Shown here piece after piece: positions 46,633 through 55,628 of a stretch of DNA of 64,000 bases. Positions within the stretch are counted from its first letter, which is position 1. Every line of letters begins with the position of its first letter. The stretch is from Parashewanella spongiae (GTDB taxonomy: Bacteria > Pseudomonadota > Gammaproteobacteria > Enterobacterales > Shewanellaceae): the NCBI RefSeq assembly GCF_004358345.1, contig NZ_CP037952.1, forward strand, positions 3,348,001 through 3,412,000. The letters run 5' to 3'. The notes beneath the pieces are model-generated. The model was not told the origin of the DNA. It ran no database searches and saw only the letters and a list, made by a program, of their open reading frames with translations. Both the position numbers and the translations under genes were made by a program.

Positions 46633-46737
46633 TAGACTACCGACATACAAAACTGTCGTTACTTCGTTTCTAGCCAGCGCTGGAGTGACGAGAACTCATC
46701 GGTATACTTTCTTCCTCAACTTTCCTAAGGTCGTGCA

Positions 46738-49158
46738 TTACCAAATAATATCAACTTGAGATTCGTCTTCCCATGTACTTAATAGTGTTAATGTTTTTCT
46801 ATCTTTTTTAAATCTAAAAACACCTTCTATTCCATTATAAAGTACCCTTTTAGGGGCTTTAGATACATTATGAATATTAATTCGGGCTACTCTTGCTTTT
46901 AACCAATTTTTAGATTTATTTAGTTCACGCTTTAAGGTGATCTTTAGCTTGTCTTTTGAAAACTTCGCTTCAAATTTACCTAGCTCATACTCTTGGGTCG
47001 TAATGCTATTTGGGTTGACACCATCATCCTCAAACATTTGCCCAGTGGAATGAGATACACTTTCATCGTGGTAATAATGTAAATTTAGAACCCTTGTTGA
47101 GTAATCTTTAGTTGACTGCACAGGCTCAACCATAGGCACAAAGCTACCTGCTTTTACTAATACCGGAAGCGTATCTTTTCGAGTTGCCAGCTTAATACTT
47201 TTACCACCTTGATAAACACTCTCGTCAAAAAAGTCTATCCAAACGCCGTTTGGTAAATCAATATCAACAGACTTAACATTAGGATCGACCACTGGTGTTA
47301 CAAGAAATGCATCACCCCAAAAATAACTGCTCGCATTATCAAAAGCCTTTGATGTATCGTTTGCAAACATCATCGGACGCATTAACGGCATACCAGTCAT
47401 TGAGTTTTCATATGCCAAGGTGTAGTTATAAGGCAATAATGCATATCTCAACTTGATAAATTTACGGACAATATCTTTGGTTTTTTCATCATGAAACACA
47501 GGTTCTGGAGCGATGTTATCCTGAGCGTGTGGACGATATACAGGTTGAAAAGCGCCATATTGTAGCCAACGGGTGTAAAGTTCAGCATCAAACTTTTCGC
47601 CACCAGCAAAACCACCTAAATCAGAGTGAGTATAACCAAGTCCTAACAGCCCCATTTGTAACCCCAATTCAACTTGAGGCTTTAACCCACCCCAGCTTCG
47701 GCTAACATCACCAGTCCATGGGATCATGCCGTATCGTTGTGATCCCACAAAACCAGATCGCATCATGATCATGGGTCTTTGATTTGGTTGTGCTTGATTA
47801 AGTTTTTCAAATAAGTTTTTTGCCCACTGATGACCATAAACATTATGAATTTCATCAGCCGTAGCTTGCGGTGCACCATTCATCGCATCAATAGTGTGAA
47901 GCGTATCACTTGGATGCACTTCTGGCTCGCCTAAATCACCCCACCAACCTGCAACGCCTTGGTTGAGTAATGGTTGATATTTGCTCCAAAACCAATCTTG
48001 TCCTTTATTTGAAAAGACATCGACTAATCCAGTGTTTCCAAAGTAAAAATCAAATGTTTTAACTTTACCATCTAATCCTTTTGCAAGCGCATCCGCATTG
48101 TTGGCTTCAACCCAGCGGTTTGACGTCGATAAGATAAAAGGTTCGGTGATTAAGATTGTGTTAACGCCCTTTTTCTTAAAGTCCGCAATCATTTTTTCAG
48201 GCGTTGGAAAACTGTCTTTCTCCCATGCTAGATTTCCCATAGTGCCTTTCATCTCTTTACCAAACCAAAAAAGGTCCAGTACAACAGCATCAAGCGGAAT
48301 GTCTTGCTCAATAAATGCGTTTACCGTGTCCTCTGTTTGTTGCTGTGTTTTATAACCAAAACGAGAAGCAAAATTTCCCAGAGCCCAACGTGGAGGTAAA
48401 GGCTGACGACCAGTTGCAGCGGTTAAGTTTTCAATTAATTCTTGATAACTTTCACCTGCAGCAACGATATAAGCAGTACGACCACCGACAGCTTCAAATT
48501 GCATGATATCTGATTCAGTTTTGCCTAAATCCATCCAACCATTAGCTGAGTTATCAAATACCAAAGCATACTTCTTGTTCGACATAACCGCTGGCAAGCC
48601 GTAATACATCTGCTCGGCATGGGTCGTGTAGCCATAGGAAGCTTTATTATAAAGTGGCATGCGTTGCCCACGACGATCCATACCAAGAACTCGCTGACCA
48701 CCCCCAATCAACTTTTCATCTTTGCTTAGTTCAAACCGAAAACCACGCATGTGGTGTTTTTCAGATGACTCTTTGCTTACAAAGCCTTCTTCTTCGGAAA
48801 GTATCTCTTTTCCACCATGAAAATAGCTGAGTTTAAAGGGGCTTTTTTGAATAACCACATTCAGATCATCAAGTTTATATTGATAGCCTTTTTGGGTTTT
48901 GACTAACTCACCAATCGAATATTCGGCATTCTCAGCAAGAGCAAATGAAGGCAATTGCTTCATACCATCTACTTGGTAATGCACGCTAACTGCACCGTCA
49001 CCAATGGCGGATAACACAACTTTATGTTCATCGGTATTCAAAACCAATTGCTTACCCGATAATCGAGCCGACTGTAATTCAGCGGCTTCAGTAAAGGGAA
49101 CAAAACCCACAGTGCAACTTAATACTAATGCGATTGAAGCTGATAGTTTTTTAATCAT
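46738..49158 (-). CDS. GH31 alpha-glucosidase, exported
   Basis: Releases glucose from non-reducing ends of alpha-glucans or maltodextrins. The 806-residue protein has a signal peptide (MIKKLSASIALVLSCTVGFV, PFTEAA), an N-terminal beta-sandwich (30-250), the GH31 barrel and C-terminal beta domains. The nucleophile is Asp408 in WWGDLGEPEVHP and the acid/base Asp484 in WTGDVSRSWGG; HSDLGGF follows. It is 11 bp downstream of the amylase lipoprotein gene and forms an operon with it. It is probably periplasmic. GH31 also includes transglycosylases and xylosidases, but the WGDLGEPE context and the locus favour alpha-glucosidase. Confidence 0.88.
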   Translation of the reverse strand: MIKKLSASIALVLSCTVGFVPFTEAAELQSARLSGKQLVLNTDEHKVVLSAIGDGAVSVHYQVDGMKQLPSFALAENAEYSIGELVKTQKGYQYKLDDLNVVIQKSPFKLSYFHGGKEILSEEEGFVSKESSEKHHMRGFRFELSKDEKLIGGGQRVLGMDRRGQRMPLYNKASYGYTTHAEQMYYGLPAVMSNKKYALVFDNSANGWMDLGKTESDIMQFEAVGGRTAYIVAAGESYQELIENLTAATGRQPLPPRWALGNFASRFGYKTQQQTEDTVNAFIEQDIPLDAVVLDLFWFGKEMKGTMGNLAWEKDSFPTPEKMIADFKKKGVNTILITEPFILSTSNRWVEANNADALAKGLDGKVKTFDFYFGNTGLVDVFSNKGQDWFWSKYQPLLNQGVAGWWGDLGEPEVHPSDTLHTIDAMNGAPQATADEIHNVYGHQWAKNLFEKLNQAQPNQRPMIMMRSGFVGSQRYGMIPWTGDVSRSWGGLKPQVELGLQMGLLGLGYTHSDLGGFAGGEKFDAELYTRWLQYGAFQPVYRPHAQDNIAPEPVFHDEKTKDIVRKFIKLRYALLPYNYTLAYENSMTGMPLMRPMMFANDTSKAFDNASSYFWGDAFLVTPVVDPNVKSVDIDLPNGVWIDFFDESVYQGGKSIKLATRKDTLPVLVKAGSFVPMVEPVQSTKDYSTRVLNLHYYHDESVSHSTGQMFEDDGVNPNSITTQEYELGKFEAKFSKDKLKITLKRELNKSKNWLKARVARINIHNVSKAPKRVLYNGIEGVFRFKKDRKTLTLLSTWEDESQVDIIW

Positions 49159-49169
49159 TATTATTGACC

Positions 49170-51098
49170 TTACGTTTTAGCTTTCAGTTCGAGAATACGA
49201 GACATAAGCGGTGCCATTGTCAACGTTACTGTCGCTTCACCCTTCACAACTGTTAATTGGTATTCAGCCTCATTAAGCCTATCAACAAATTGATAATTAC
49301 CATCTGTTAACTGCCAGGTTTTAATGAGTTCACTGGGTATTTGATATTCAAACGTGGCACTGTTTTGCTCTGAAAAATTAGCTAAAACTAACAGTTTTTG
49401 TTTGTCGTCAAAACGCGCATAGCTGTATATATCTTCAGAATATCCAGCTTGTTCCTTATTAACCTTGTGAGTGTTTACCCACTCGCCTGTTAATGCGCTA
49501 GCGTTTCGAGTGAAATTCAATAATTTACTGTAATAAGCTTGCAGCTGTTTTTGTTTATTAGACAATTTAGCGCCGTCAAACTTACCATCGTTCATCCATT
49601 GCTGATGCGCTGGCACACCCCAATAATCAAATAGACTTGTACGACTTGACTTACCAAAGCCTGCATCACCTTCGCCTTTCTCACCCACGGTCTGGCCGAA
49701 ATAGATCATGGTTGGCCCTTTGCCTAAAGTAGCTGAGACGACCATTGCAGGTAACGCTTTTTCTGGGTTTCCTGCAAATTCATGACTAGCAATGCGCTGC
49801 TCGTCGTGATTTTCTAAGAAATGTAATAAATGCTCATCGATTTCTGTATATTTAACCGCTACGTCATCCAACACATCTGTGTTTCGCTTATTTTGAATGA
49901 CTTCTTTTAAGCGGTCATACAAATCAACTTTGTCATATAAGTAATCCATTTTCCCGAGTTTGATGAAATCATTATAAATTTCAGGTTGATATATTTCAGC
50001 CAGCAAAAATGCATCAGGATTTTGCATTTTGATGTGGCTGTTCATATAACTCCAAAACTCAACAGGCACCATTTCAGCCATATCATAGCGGAATCCATCG
50101 ACACCTTTTGCCGTCCAATAGAGGGCGATATCTTTAAATTTCACCCACGAATTTGGTACATCTTTACCTTTCCAAAACTCAAAATGTTCAGAAATTCCTT
50201 TTTCAGCGTATTCGGCAGGTAAACGAGGAAAGTCAAAACTACCATCAGGACGAACACCATAGTTTACTTTTACCGTTTCGTACCAATCATAAAAATGCGG
50301 TTGTGCTTTACGTGACCCATTACCCGTCCATTTAGCAGGGCTTTCGACAAATTCACCATCTATTAATGGATGCTTTTCACCGCCTAAGACTTGATAACCC
50401 TCTAACCATTCAGGTAAGACAAAATCTTGGCCTTCAACATAATAAAAATTATTATCGCGATGGTATCCAAGTTCTGGCTTATCGTTAGCGCCAAAATCTT
50501 CAACGCCTGCAGGTTTTGAAATGGATTGATAGTTGCGGGCAATATGATTAGGCACAATATCAATTACGGCTTTTAAGCCATATTTATGTGTGCGTTGGAT
50601 GAGCGCTTCAAATTCTTGCAGACGATTAGCAGGATTAACGGCCATATCTGGGTTGACGTTGTAGTAATCTTTAACCGCATATGGCGAGCCAGCGCGGCCT
50701 TTTATAACTTCAGGGTCGTCATTGCTGATACCAATATCAGTGTAATCACGCACTAAGTCATGATGCAGAACACCTGTATACCATACATAGTTTGCCCCTA
50801 AGCCTTTAATAGCTTTTAACGCATTGTCATTAATGTCATTAAATTTACCAACGCCGTTTTCCTCTAACGTCCCCCAAGGTTTGTTGGTCGTATTTTTATT
50901 GCCAAACAAACGAGTGAACATTTGGTACAGGACTATTTTGCCTTGTTCATCCGATACCTTGGATTCATTACTTTTTGTATTCTCTGGTATCGATTGTTGT
51001 GCACTGAAAGTATTTTGATCACTACATGCTGATAAGCCTAAACCTGTAGTGATACACAAAGAAATAGCGGAAAGAAGAAATTTTTTTGTCGTTTTCAT
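49170..51098 (-). CDS. GH13 alpha-amylase lipoprotein
   Basis: Membrane-anchored alpha-amylase-family enzyme. From the ATG at 51098 the protein has 642 residues; a GTG at 51113 adds five and is less likely. The signal peptide ends in a lipobox, GLGLSAC with Cys25. Asp is absent at +2 (C-S-D), which favours outer-membrane sorting. Barrel motifs include DIVPNHIARN, KGVDGFRYDMAEM with the nucleophile Asp, FLLAEIYQPE with the acid/base Glu, and LHFLENHDEQRIAS. Domain C ends MSRILELKAK. It precedes the GH31 gene in the same operon and is separated from the pullulanase gene by a terminator. Confidence 0.87.
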   Translation of the reverse strand: MKTTKKFLLSAISLCITTGLGLSACSDQNTFSAQQSIPENTKSNESKVSDEQGKIVLYQMFTRLFGNKNTTNKPWGTLEENGVGKFNDINDNALKAIKGLGANYVWYTGVLHHDLVRDYTDIGISNDDPEVIKGRAGSPYAVKDYYNVNPDMAVNPANRLQEFEALIQRTHKYGLKAVIDIVPNHIARNYQSISKPAGVEDFGANDKPELGYHRDNNFYYVEGQDFVLPEWLEGYQVLGGEKHPLIDGEFVESPAKWTGNGSRKAQPHFYDWYETVKVNYGVRPDGSFDFPRLPAEYAEKGISEHFEFWKGKDVPNSWVKFKDIALYWTAKGVDGFRYDMAEMVPVEFWSYMNSHIKMQNPDAFLLAEIYQPEIYNDFIKLGKMDYLYDKVDLYDRLKEVIQNKRNTDVLDDVAVKYTEIDEHLLHFLENHDEQRIASHEFAGNPEKALPAMVVSATLGKGPTMIYFGQTVGEKGEGDAGFGKSSRTSLFDYWGVPAHQQWMNDGKFDGAKLSNKQKQLQAYYSKLLNFTRNASALTGEWVNTHKVNKEQAGYSEDIYSYARFDDKQKLLVLANFSEQNSATFEYQIPSELIKTWQLTDGNYQFVDRLNEAEYQLTVVKGEATVTLTMAPLMSRILELKAKT

Positions 51099-51142
51099 TT
51101 TATTACAATTCACTTTTTTATTTACAGTCGACCAACTTTCAT

Positions 51143-51159
51143 TTGAGCAGTTTACTCAA
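51143..51159. promoter_or_regulatory. inverted repeat upstream of the amylase-GH31 operon
   Basis: TTGAGCAGTTTACTCAA, with 5-bp arms TTGAG/CTCAA, 45 bp upstream of the amylase start. It could be an operator, but it does not match the TACGTA sites of the locus. Confidence 0.3.
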
Positions 51160-51210
51160 CAACACAAATGAAAAACGGAAAATTTTAAGGGAAAGTTTGT
51201 TTTAAAATAG

Positions 51211-51245
51211 ATAAAACTCACCCGCACATAAAACGCGGGTGAGTT
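51211..51245 (-). terminator. terminator of the pullulanase gene
   Basis: AACTCACCCGC and GCGGGTGAGTT make an 11-bp stem 13 bp past the pullulanase stop. On the minus strand TTTTATC follows. Confidence 0.85.
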
Positions 51246-51257
51246 GAGATTGTTACC

Positions 51258-54200
51258 TTAATTAACTCTGGTAACTAGGATCTTAAGATTGTTAATATCT
51301 GGGCCAATTACAGTGAATTGGTAATTTCCAGATTCCGCAATTGATAGTTGAATGTTGGCACCTTTTGAGGCCATTGCAGATACTTCGTCAAGTTCTACAC
51401 TTTCTTCACCAGTAAAAGCTCCAAAGTCAACAGTACTCCAATCTTCGGTAGCAATTTTAAACTCATAATCGCCAGCATCGATAGACTTAGTAAAACTGTA
51501 TGTCCCATCGTTTTGATAGACCAACTCATCATCGGTACCCCAACCATTCAAGCTTCCTCGAATGAAGACTGAGTTTCCAGCAAACATTTCTGTTTTTAAC
51601 ACTGTCAATACAGGTAACGATTTATCTGTTGCATTAAGAATGAAGCTATAAGCTGTTTCTTCAGGGAAGTCTAAGCTAATGTTACCGCCGTTAGCGGCCA
51701 AAAGTAACTCATCGGCCAACTCGATATCACCACCAGCACTTCCGAGATTAACCGAAGCCCAATCTGCATCACCAAGTTTAAACTCAGTCACACCCGCAGC
51801 AACTTGAACATCAATACGGTAAAGGCCTTCACCTAAGTACTCAAGTTGATCATCAGTACCCCAACCATTCATACCGCCACGCAAATAAACAGCCGTTCCA
51901 AAATACGGCTCTTCAAACGTTACCGTTAATACTGGAGATTCAGTGTTCGCAGCATTCAATGTGAAGTGGTAAACCGTATCATGAGCAGGTGTAAATTTCA
52001 GGTTCGCACCACCAACCGATAAAGATTCATTGAGTTCTCTTTCAACGATTGCTTCAACATCAGATACGCCACCTAAATTAACTACAGCCCAATCTGCATC
52101 TGCAAGTTTAAACTCATACTCTGTTCCAGCAGTTAAACTTACAGCAACTTGATAAGACCCAGCACCGATGTACGTTAACTCGTCATCTGTACTCCATCCA
52201 TTCATCGAACCACGCAAGTAAACCGAGGTGCTTCCATAAGGAACAACGTCAGGAGCGCCAACTGTTGCAATTGCTGATAAACCTACGCCTTGTGTATCAC
52301 CTTGAGCTTTTACAAATACGGCCGTTGTATAGGCTGGAACAGTGAATCGCCCTGCGATTTCATCATCCGTCGAAGCATCAGCAAAGCTTGCACTTCGCAC
52401 TTGCGGATCGGAAGATTCAACAAGTACAGGGTGTAAGCTAAATCCAGTTGCAGTAGGAATTGTATGCGACTGTTCTTCGTTCGAAGCGTTCACAACCACA
52501 ACCATCGCATCAATAGCTGGATCTAAATCAGCTAAGCCGCTACCATCATCAAGGCTCATAACAATCAAGCCTTGTGTCTGGTTTCGTCCAACATTATGGA
52601 AACCAAGACGAGAGATAATATCTGACTCAGAATTTAATCGAAGCAATTTGCTTTGGCTTCTTATCTTCAAAAATTCATGAAATATATTAGAAGCAAATTC
52701 AATATCTGACATACTAGCTTCAGCATTTGGGTTAGCCGAAATACCAGAAATTTCATCCCATTTTTGACCATTATCTTGCTGGCGAGGTAGCCCTACGTTC
52801 CAGTTATTAGTTTCTTTAGTAAAGTCAACTAAATTAAACCAGTCACCTGAGTCATAACTATTACGATCCATTGATTTCGAACGTAATAGATCCCCTCCCA
52901 TTTGGAAGAAAGGAATTCCTTGGCTTAATAATGGAATCGTTGCAGCAATATTCTGGATTCGAACGCGGCTTTCAATATCTAGACCAACGTCATTTGAATA
53001 TTGCAGTTGATCCCATAATGTTTCGTTATCATGCTTTGAAACATAGTTAATCGAATCAGCAGGATCTAAAGCATAAGCTGTTGGCTGACTGTTCCAAGTG
53101 AAGCTATTGCCAGCAGCACTTCGTCCATTAAAATCTTTAAGGACGTAGTTTTGAAGGTTGCCAGCTAAAGATAAACGAAGCGTATCTTGTTCGCGAAGTG
53201 TTCCATCATCGGCTACTGTTTTAAAAATTGCCCCACTGCGCACACTTTCACGGATTCGGTCATTAAAAGTACCAACTTCCGTTCCAGCCATATTAGCTTG
53301 AGTCGCTTGAGTGAATAAGCGATTATCAGCCACTTCACCAAAGTTCCACCCTTCACCATAGAAGTAGTTATCCGCATCAACGGCCTGAACAGCTTCACGA
53401 GCGGCAAGAATACTTGATTTAGGCATGTGCCCCATCACGTCAAAACGGAAACCATCGTAGCCGTATTCTTTAGCTAAAATGACTAGTGAATCACTCACAA
53501 ACTTATCCATCATGACATGTTCTGTTGCTGTATTTTCACAACATGTTGAACGCTCTACATTACCTGTTTCTTCGTTATATCGATGAAAGTATCCTGGCAC
53601 AAGTTTATCGAAAACTGAGTTGTCAAATACGCCTGATGAACTTGTGTGGTTATACACAACATCAAGTACAACACGTAGACCCATATCATGCAGTGATTTA
53701 TTCATTGCACGAAGTTCAATAACTCTGGCTACACCTTCAGATTCAGATGCATAACTTCCTTCAGGAGCAATAAAATGATGAGGATCATAACCCCAATTAA
53801 AGCTATCCATGCTTCGCATAGCTTCTACAAGTGCTTGTGCATCTCCTGAACCTGATAAACTGCCTTCAAGTAAGTCGATTATGGTCGATGTGTGCGACTC
53901 TGTTTTACACGCATTCGCATTATTATCAATAATGTCACACAATTCACCCAGAGTATCATTTATATCAATACGCTCTGAAACATCTTCATTTATTGAAGCG
54001 ATATCTGTAACAGGTAATACATGGAAATGTGTCAAGCCATTTTCAACCAATGCTTTTAAGTGGTTAACTGGCGCTGAACTTTCCTCTGTAAAAGCAAGAT
54101 ATTTGCCACGATTTTCTGCCGCTGTACTTTCATCTCTTGCACTAAAATCACGTACATGACCTTCATAGATAATGGCATCTTCAGGATCTGAAATTGTCGC

Positions 54201-55589
54201 TACAGTTTGTTCATCCCAACCTTCCGGCTTTAGATCTGCATCGTTTAAATTTACAAATTGGCTGAATCGGCCATTCATTGAAACATTAAGCGAATATGGA
54301 TCAGTACTCTCAACGGTTTCTATTTGCTTAGTAGCTGGGTGATACACAGTTACTTCAAAGCGATAAAATTTTCGGTCTAAATTTGAGCCTGTAAAACTCC
54401 ATACACCTGATGTTTCATTGAAGCTCATATCATGAGAATTAGTCAGGTTTTTATCTGCATCATAAACTTGTAATTTCAAGTTTTGAGCTGTTGGAGCCCA
54501 TGCAGCAACTGTGACTTCATCACCATTATAAGTTGTACCTAATACAGCTTCATTAGCATCGTCTTCTCCCTTAGTATAAAGATCATCTAAAACCTTAGCT
54601 GCTTGAACATAAGTCGCGGCTAAAGGCTTATCTTCACTTGAGTATGACGCCATAACCAGTTGTGATTTAACTAACTGCTTTGCTTCTACTTTATTTACAT
54701 CTAGTGAATAAGCTGCCCAATCAGCAAGGTGTGGAACTAAAGCTCTTTGTGCATCGCTTAATTCAACTTCTGAAAGCTCGTAAGAAGAACCACTAACCCC
54801 TGTTTCATCTATAGTTAATGTAGCTTGAGGTGAATGATGAAGTTTAACAACAGCGTCATTATCACTGGCTTGATTCCACAGTAAAGTTTCTGAATCAATC
54901 CAATGAGCAGACATGCCATTAATTGTGGCAGGTCTTTCACCCAAGTTTAAAATTGGGTATTCAAAAACCGAAGGCTCACCGTGAAGGGTAAAGTTCATGC
55001 GGACAAATGTTTCATCGTCTTGCATTAACGGCATTTTTAAATCAACGTCGCCCAATGCTTTGCCTGAACCTTCAGTACCAATATGAATGATAAAATTACC
55101 ACACTCACCATAGCCCTCTTTTAGGTTAATGATCCAATAGGCGCCATAATTAGGATCAACACCATCATGAATATGCCCATTAGCCCAATCTGTAGTATCA
55201 AATGGCTCAGCGTATGCGTCACATGTGCCATCATTCCATGAATGCAAACGGTACCCTTCATAAGTAGCATCATTGGGTGTGTTTTCCGCAACTCCCGGAT
55301 TGTTATAATACAAAACGGTTTGATTTGGACCAGGTACTACCGTTGGTGCAGGCAATGTAGGATCAGCACCTACGACACATTGCTCATTTTTTTCATCTGG
55401 TACAGTTGGTGCTGCACATTGTATTGGTGGAGGCGCTATACACGATGTTCCAGCAGCATCTGGGATCATCGGTGCAGGACAACTCAACAACTCTTTCCCT
55501 GGCTCTGCTGAATCGCCACCACATCCCCAAAGAAGGGATAGGCTAATCGCAATGCCTGATAATTTAACAGTGTTAGAGATACTCATCAT
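51258..55589 (-). CDS. pullulanase lipoprotein with three C-terminal NGW repeats
   Basis: Debranches alpha-1,6 links of pullulan, amylopectin or branched dextrins. The 1,443-residue protein starts with a signal peptide and lipobox SLLWGC (Cys23), then a short Cys-Pro linker with two C-APxxPD units. A pullulanase-associated domain (TVLYYNNPG... YEGYRLHSWNDGTC) follows, then further beta domains. The GH13 pullulanase core has SFNWGYDPHHF, VLDVVYNHTS, GFRFDVMGHMP (nucleophile Asp), YFYGEGWNFGE (acid/base Glu) and VSKHDNETLWD. After about residue 1115 come three tandem units of about 105 residues, each starting [TS]VYLRG-MNGW-TDDEL and containing EFKLADADW; these are likely starch-binding. AGGAG precedes the ATG. 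It lies 39 bp after the TonB receptor gene, probably in one operon. Confidence 0.9.
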   Translation of the reverse strand: MMSISNTVKLSGIAISLSLLWGCGGDSAEPGKELLSCPAPMIPDAAGTSCIAPPPIQCAAPTVPDEKNEQCVVGADPTLPAPTVVPGPNQTVLYYNNPGVAENTPNDATYEGYRLHSWNDGTCDAYAEPFDTTDWANGHIHDGVDPNYGAYWIINLKEGYGECGNFIIHIGTEGSGKALGDVDLKMPLMQDDETFVRMNFTLHGEPSVFEYPILNLGERPATINGMSAHWIDSETLLWNQASDNDAVVKLHHSPQATLTIDETGVSGSSYELSEVELSDAQRALVPHLADWAAYSLDVNKVEAKQLVKSQLVMASYSSEDKPLAATYVQAAKVLDDLYTKGEDDANEAVLGTTYNGDEVTVAAWAPTAQNLKLQVYDADKNLTNSHDMSFNETSGVWSFTGSNLDRKFYRFEVTVYHPATKQIETVESTDPYSLNVSMNGRFSQFVNLNDADLKPEGWDEQTVATISDPEDAIIYEGHVRDFSARDESTAAENRGKYLAFTEESSAPVNHLKALVENGLTHFHVLPVTDIASINEDVSERIDINDTLGELCDIIDNNANACKTESHTSTIIDLLEGSLSGSGDAQALVEAMRSMDSFNWGYDPHHFIAPEGSYASESEGVARVIELRAMNKSLHDMGLRVVLDVVYNHTSSSGVFDNSVFDKLVPGYFHRYNEETGNVERSTCCENTATEHVMMDKFVSDSLVILAKEYGYDGFRFDVMGHMPKSSILAAREAVQAVDADNYFYGEGWNFGEVADNRLFTQATQANMAGTEVGTFNDRIRESVRSGAIFKTVADDGTLREQDTLRLSLAGNLQNYVLKDFNGRSAAGNSFTWNSQPTAYALDPADSINYVSKHDNETLWDQLQYSNDVGLDIESRVRIQNIAATIPLLSQGIPFFQMGGDLLRSKSMDRNSYDSGDWFNLVDFTKETNNWNVGLPRQQDNGQKWDEISGISANPNAEASMSDIEFASNIFHEFLKIRSQSKLLRLNSESDIISRLGFHNVGRNQTQGLIVMSLDDGSGLADLDPAIDAMVVVVNASNEEQSHTIPTATGFSLHPVLVESSDPQVRSASFADASTDDEIAGRFTVPAYTTAVFVKAQGDTQGVGLSAIATVGAPDVVPYGSTSVYLRGSMNGWSTDDELTYIGAGSYQVAVSLTAGTEYEFKLADADWAVVNLGGVSDVEAIVERELNESLSVGGANLKFTPAHDTVYHFTLNAANTESPVLTVTFEEPYFGTAVYLRGGMNGWGTDDQLEYLGEGLYRIDVQVAAGVTEFKLGDADWASVNLGSAGGDIELADELLLAANGGNISLDFPEETAYSFILNATDKSLPVLTVLKTEMFAGNSVFIRGSLNGWGTDDELVYQNDGTYSFTKSIDAGDYEFKIATEDWSTVDFGAFTGEESVELDEVSAMASKGANIQLSIAESGNYQFTVIGPDINNLKILVTRVN

Positions 55590-55628
55590 GAGTCATGTCT
55601 CCTTGTTTTAGTTTTTATTAACACCTGA

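Larger units (their letters stand above)
45826..46729. repeat. RPT-C dispersed repeat split by a nested insertion
   Basis: The left 68 bp (45826-45893) and right 95 bp (46635-46729) join to 163 bp, the same length as the intact copy at 42938. The break falls at CTAG, where the intact copy reads GCGCTAGACTATCGAC. The cassette copy is at 46641-46658. The insertion is the TA-type element at 45894-46632. Confidence 0.85.

Noticed and set aside
7566-46658. Repeated 18-mer cassettes as a CRISPR array
   Set aside because: The copies are kilobases apart, lie in different host repeats and have no regular spacers; no cas genes are present.
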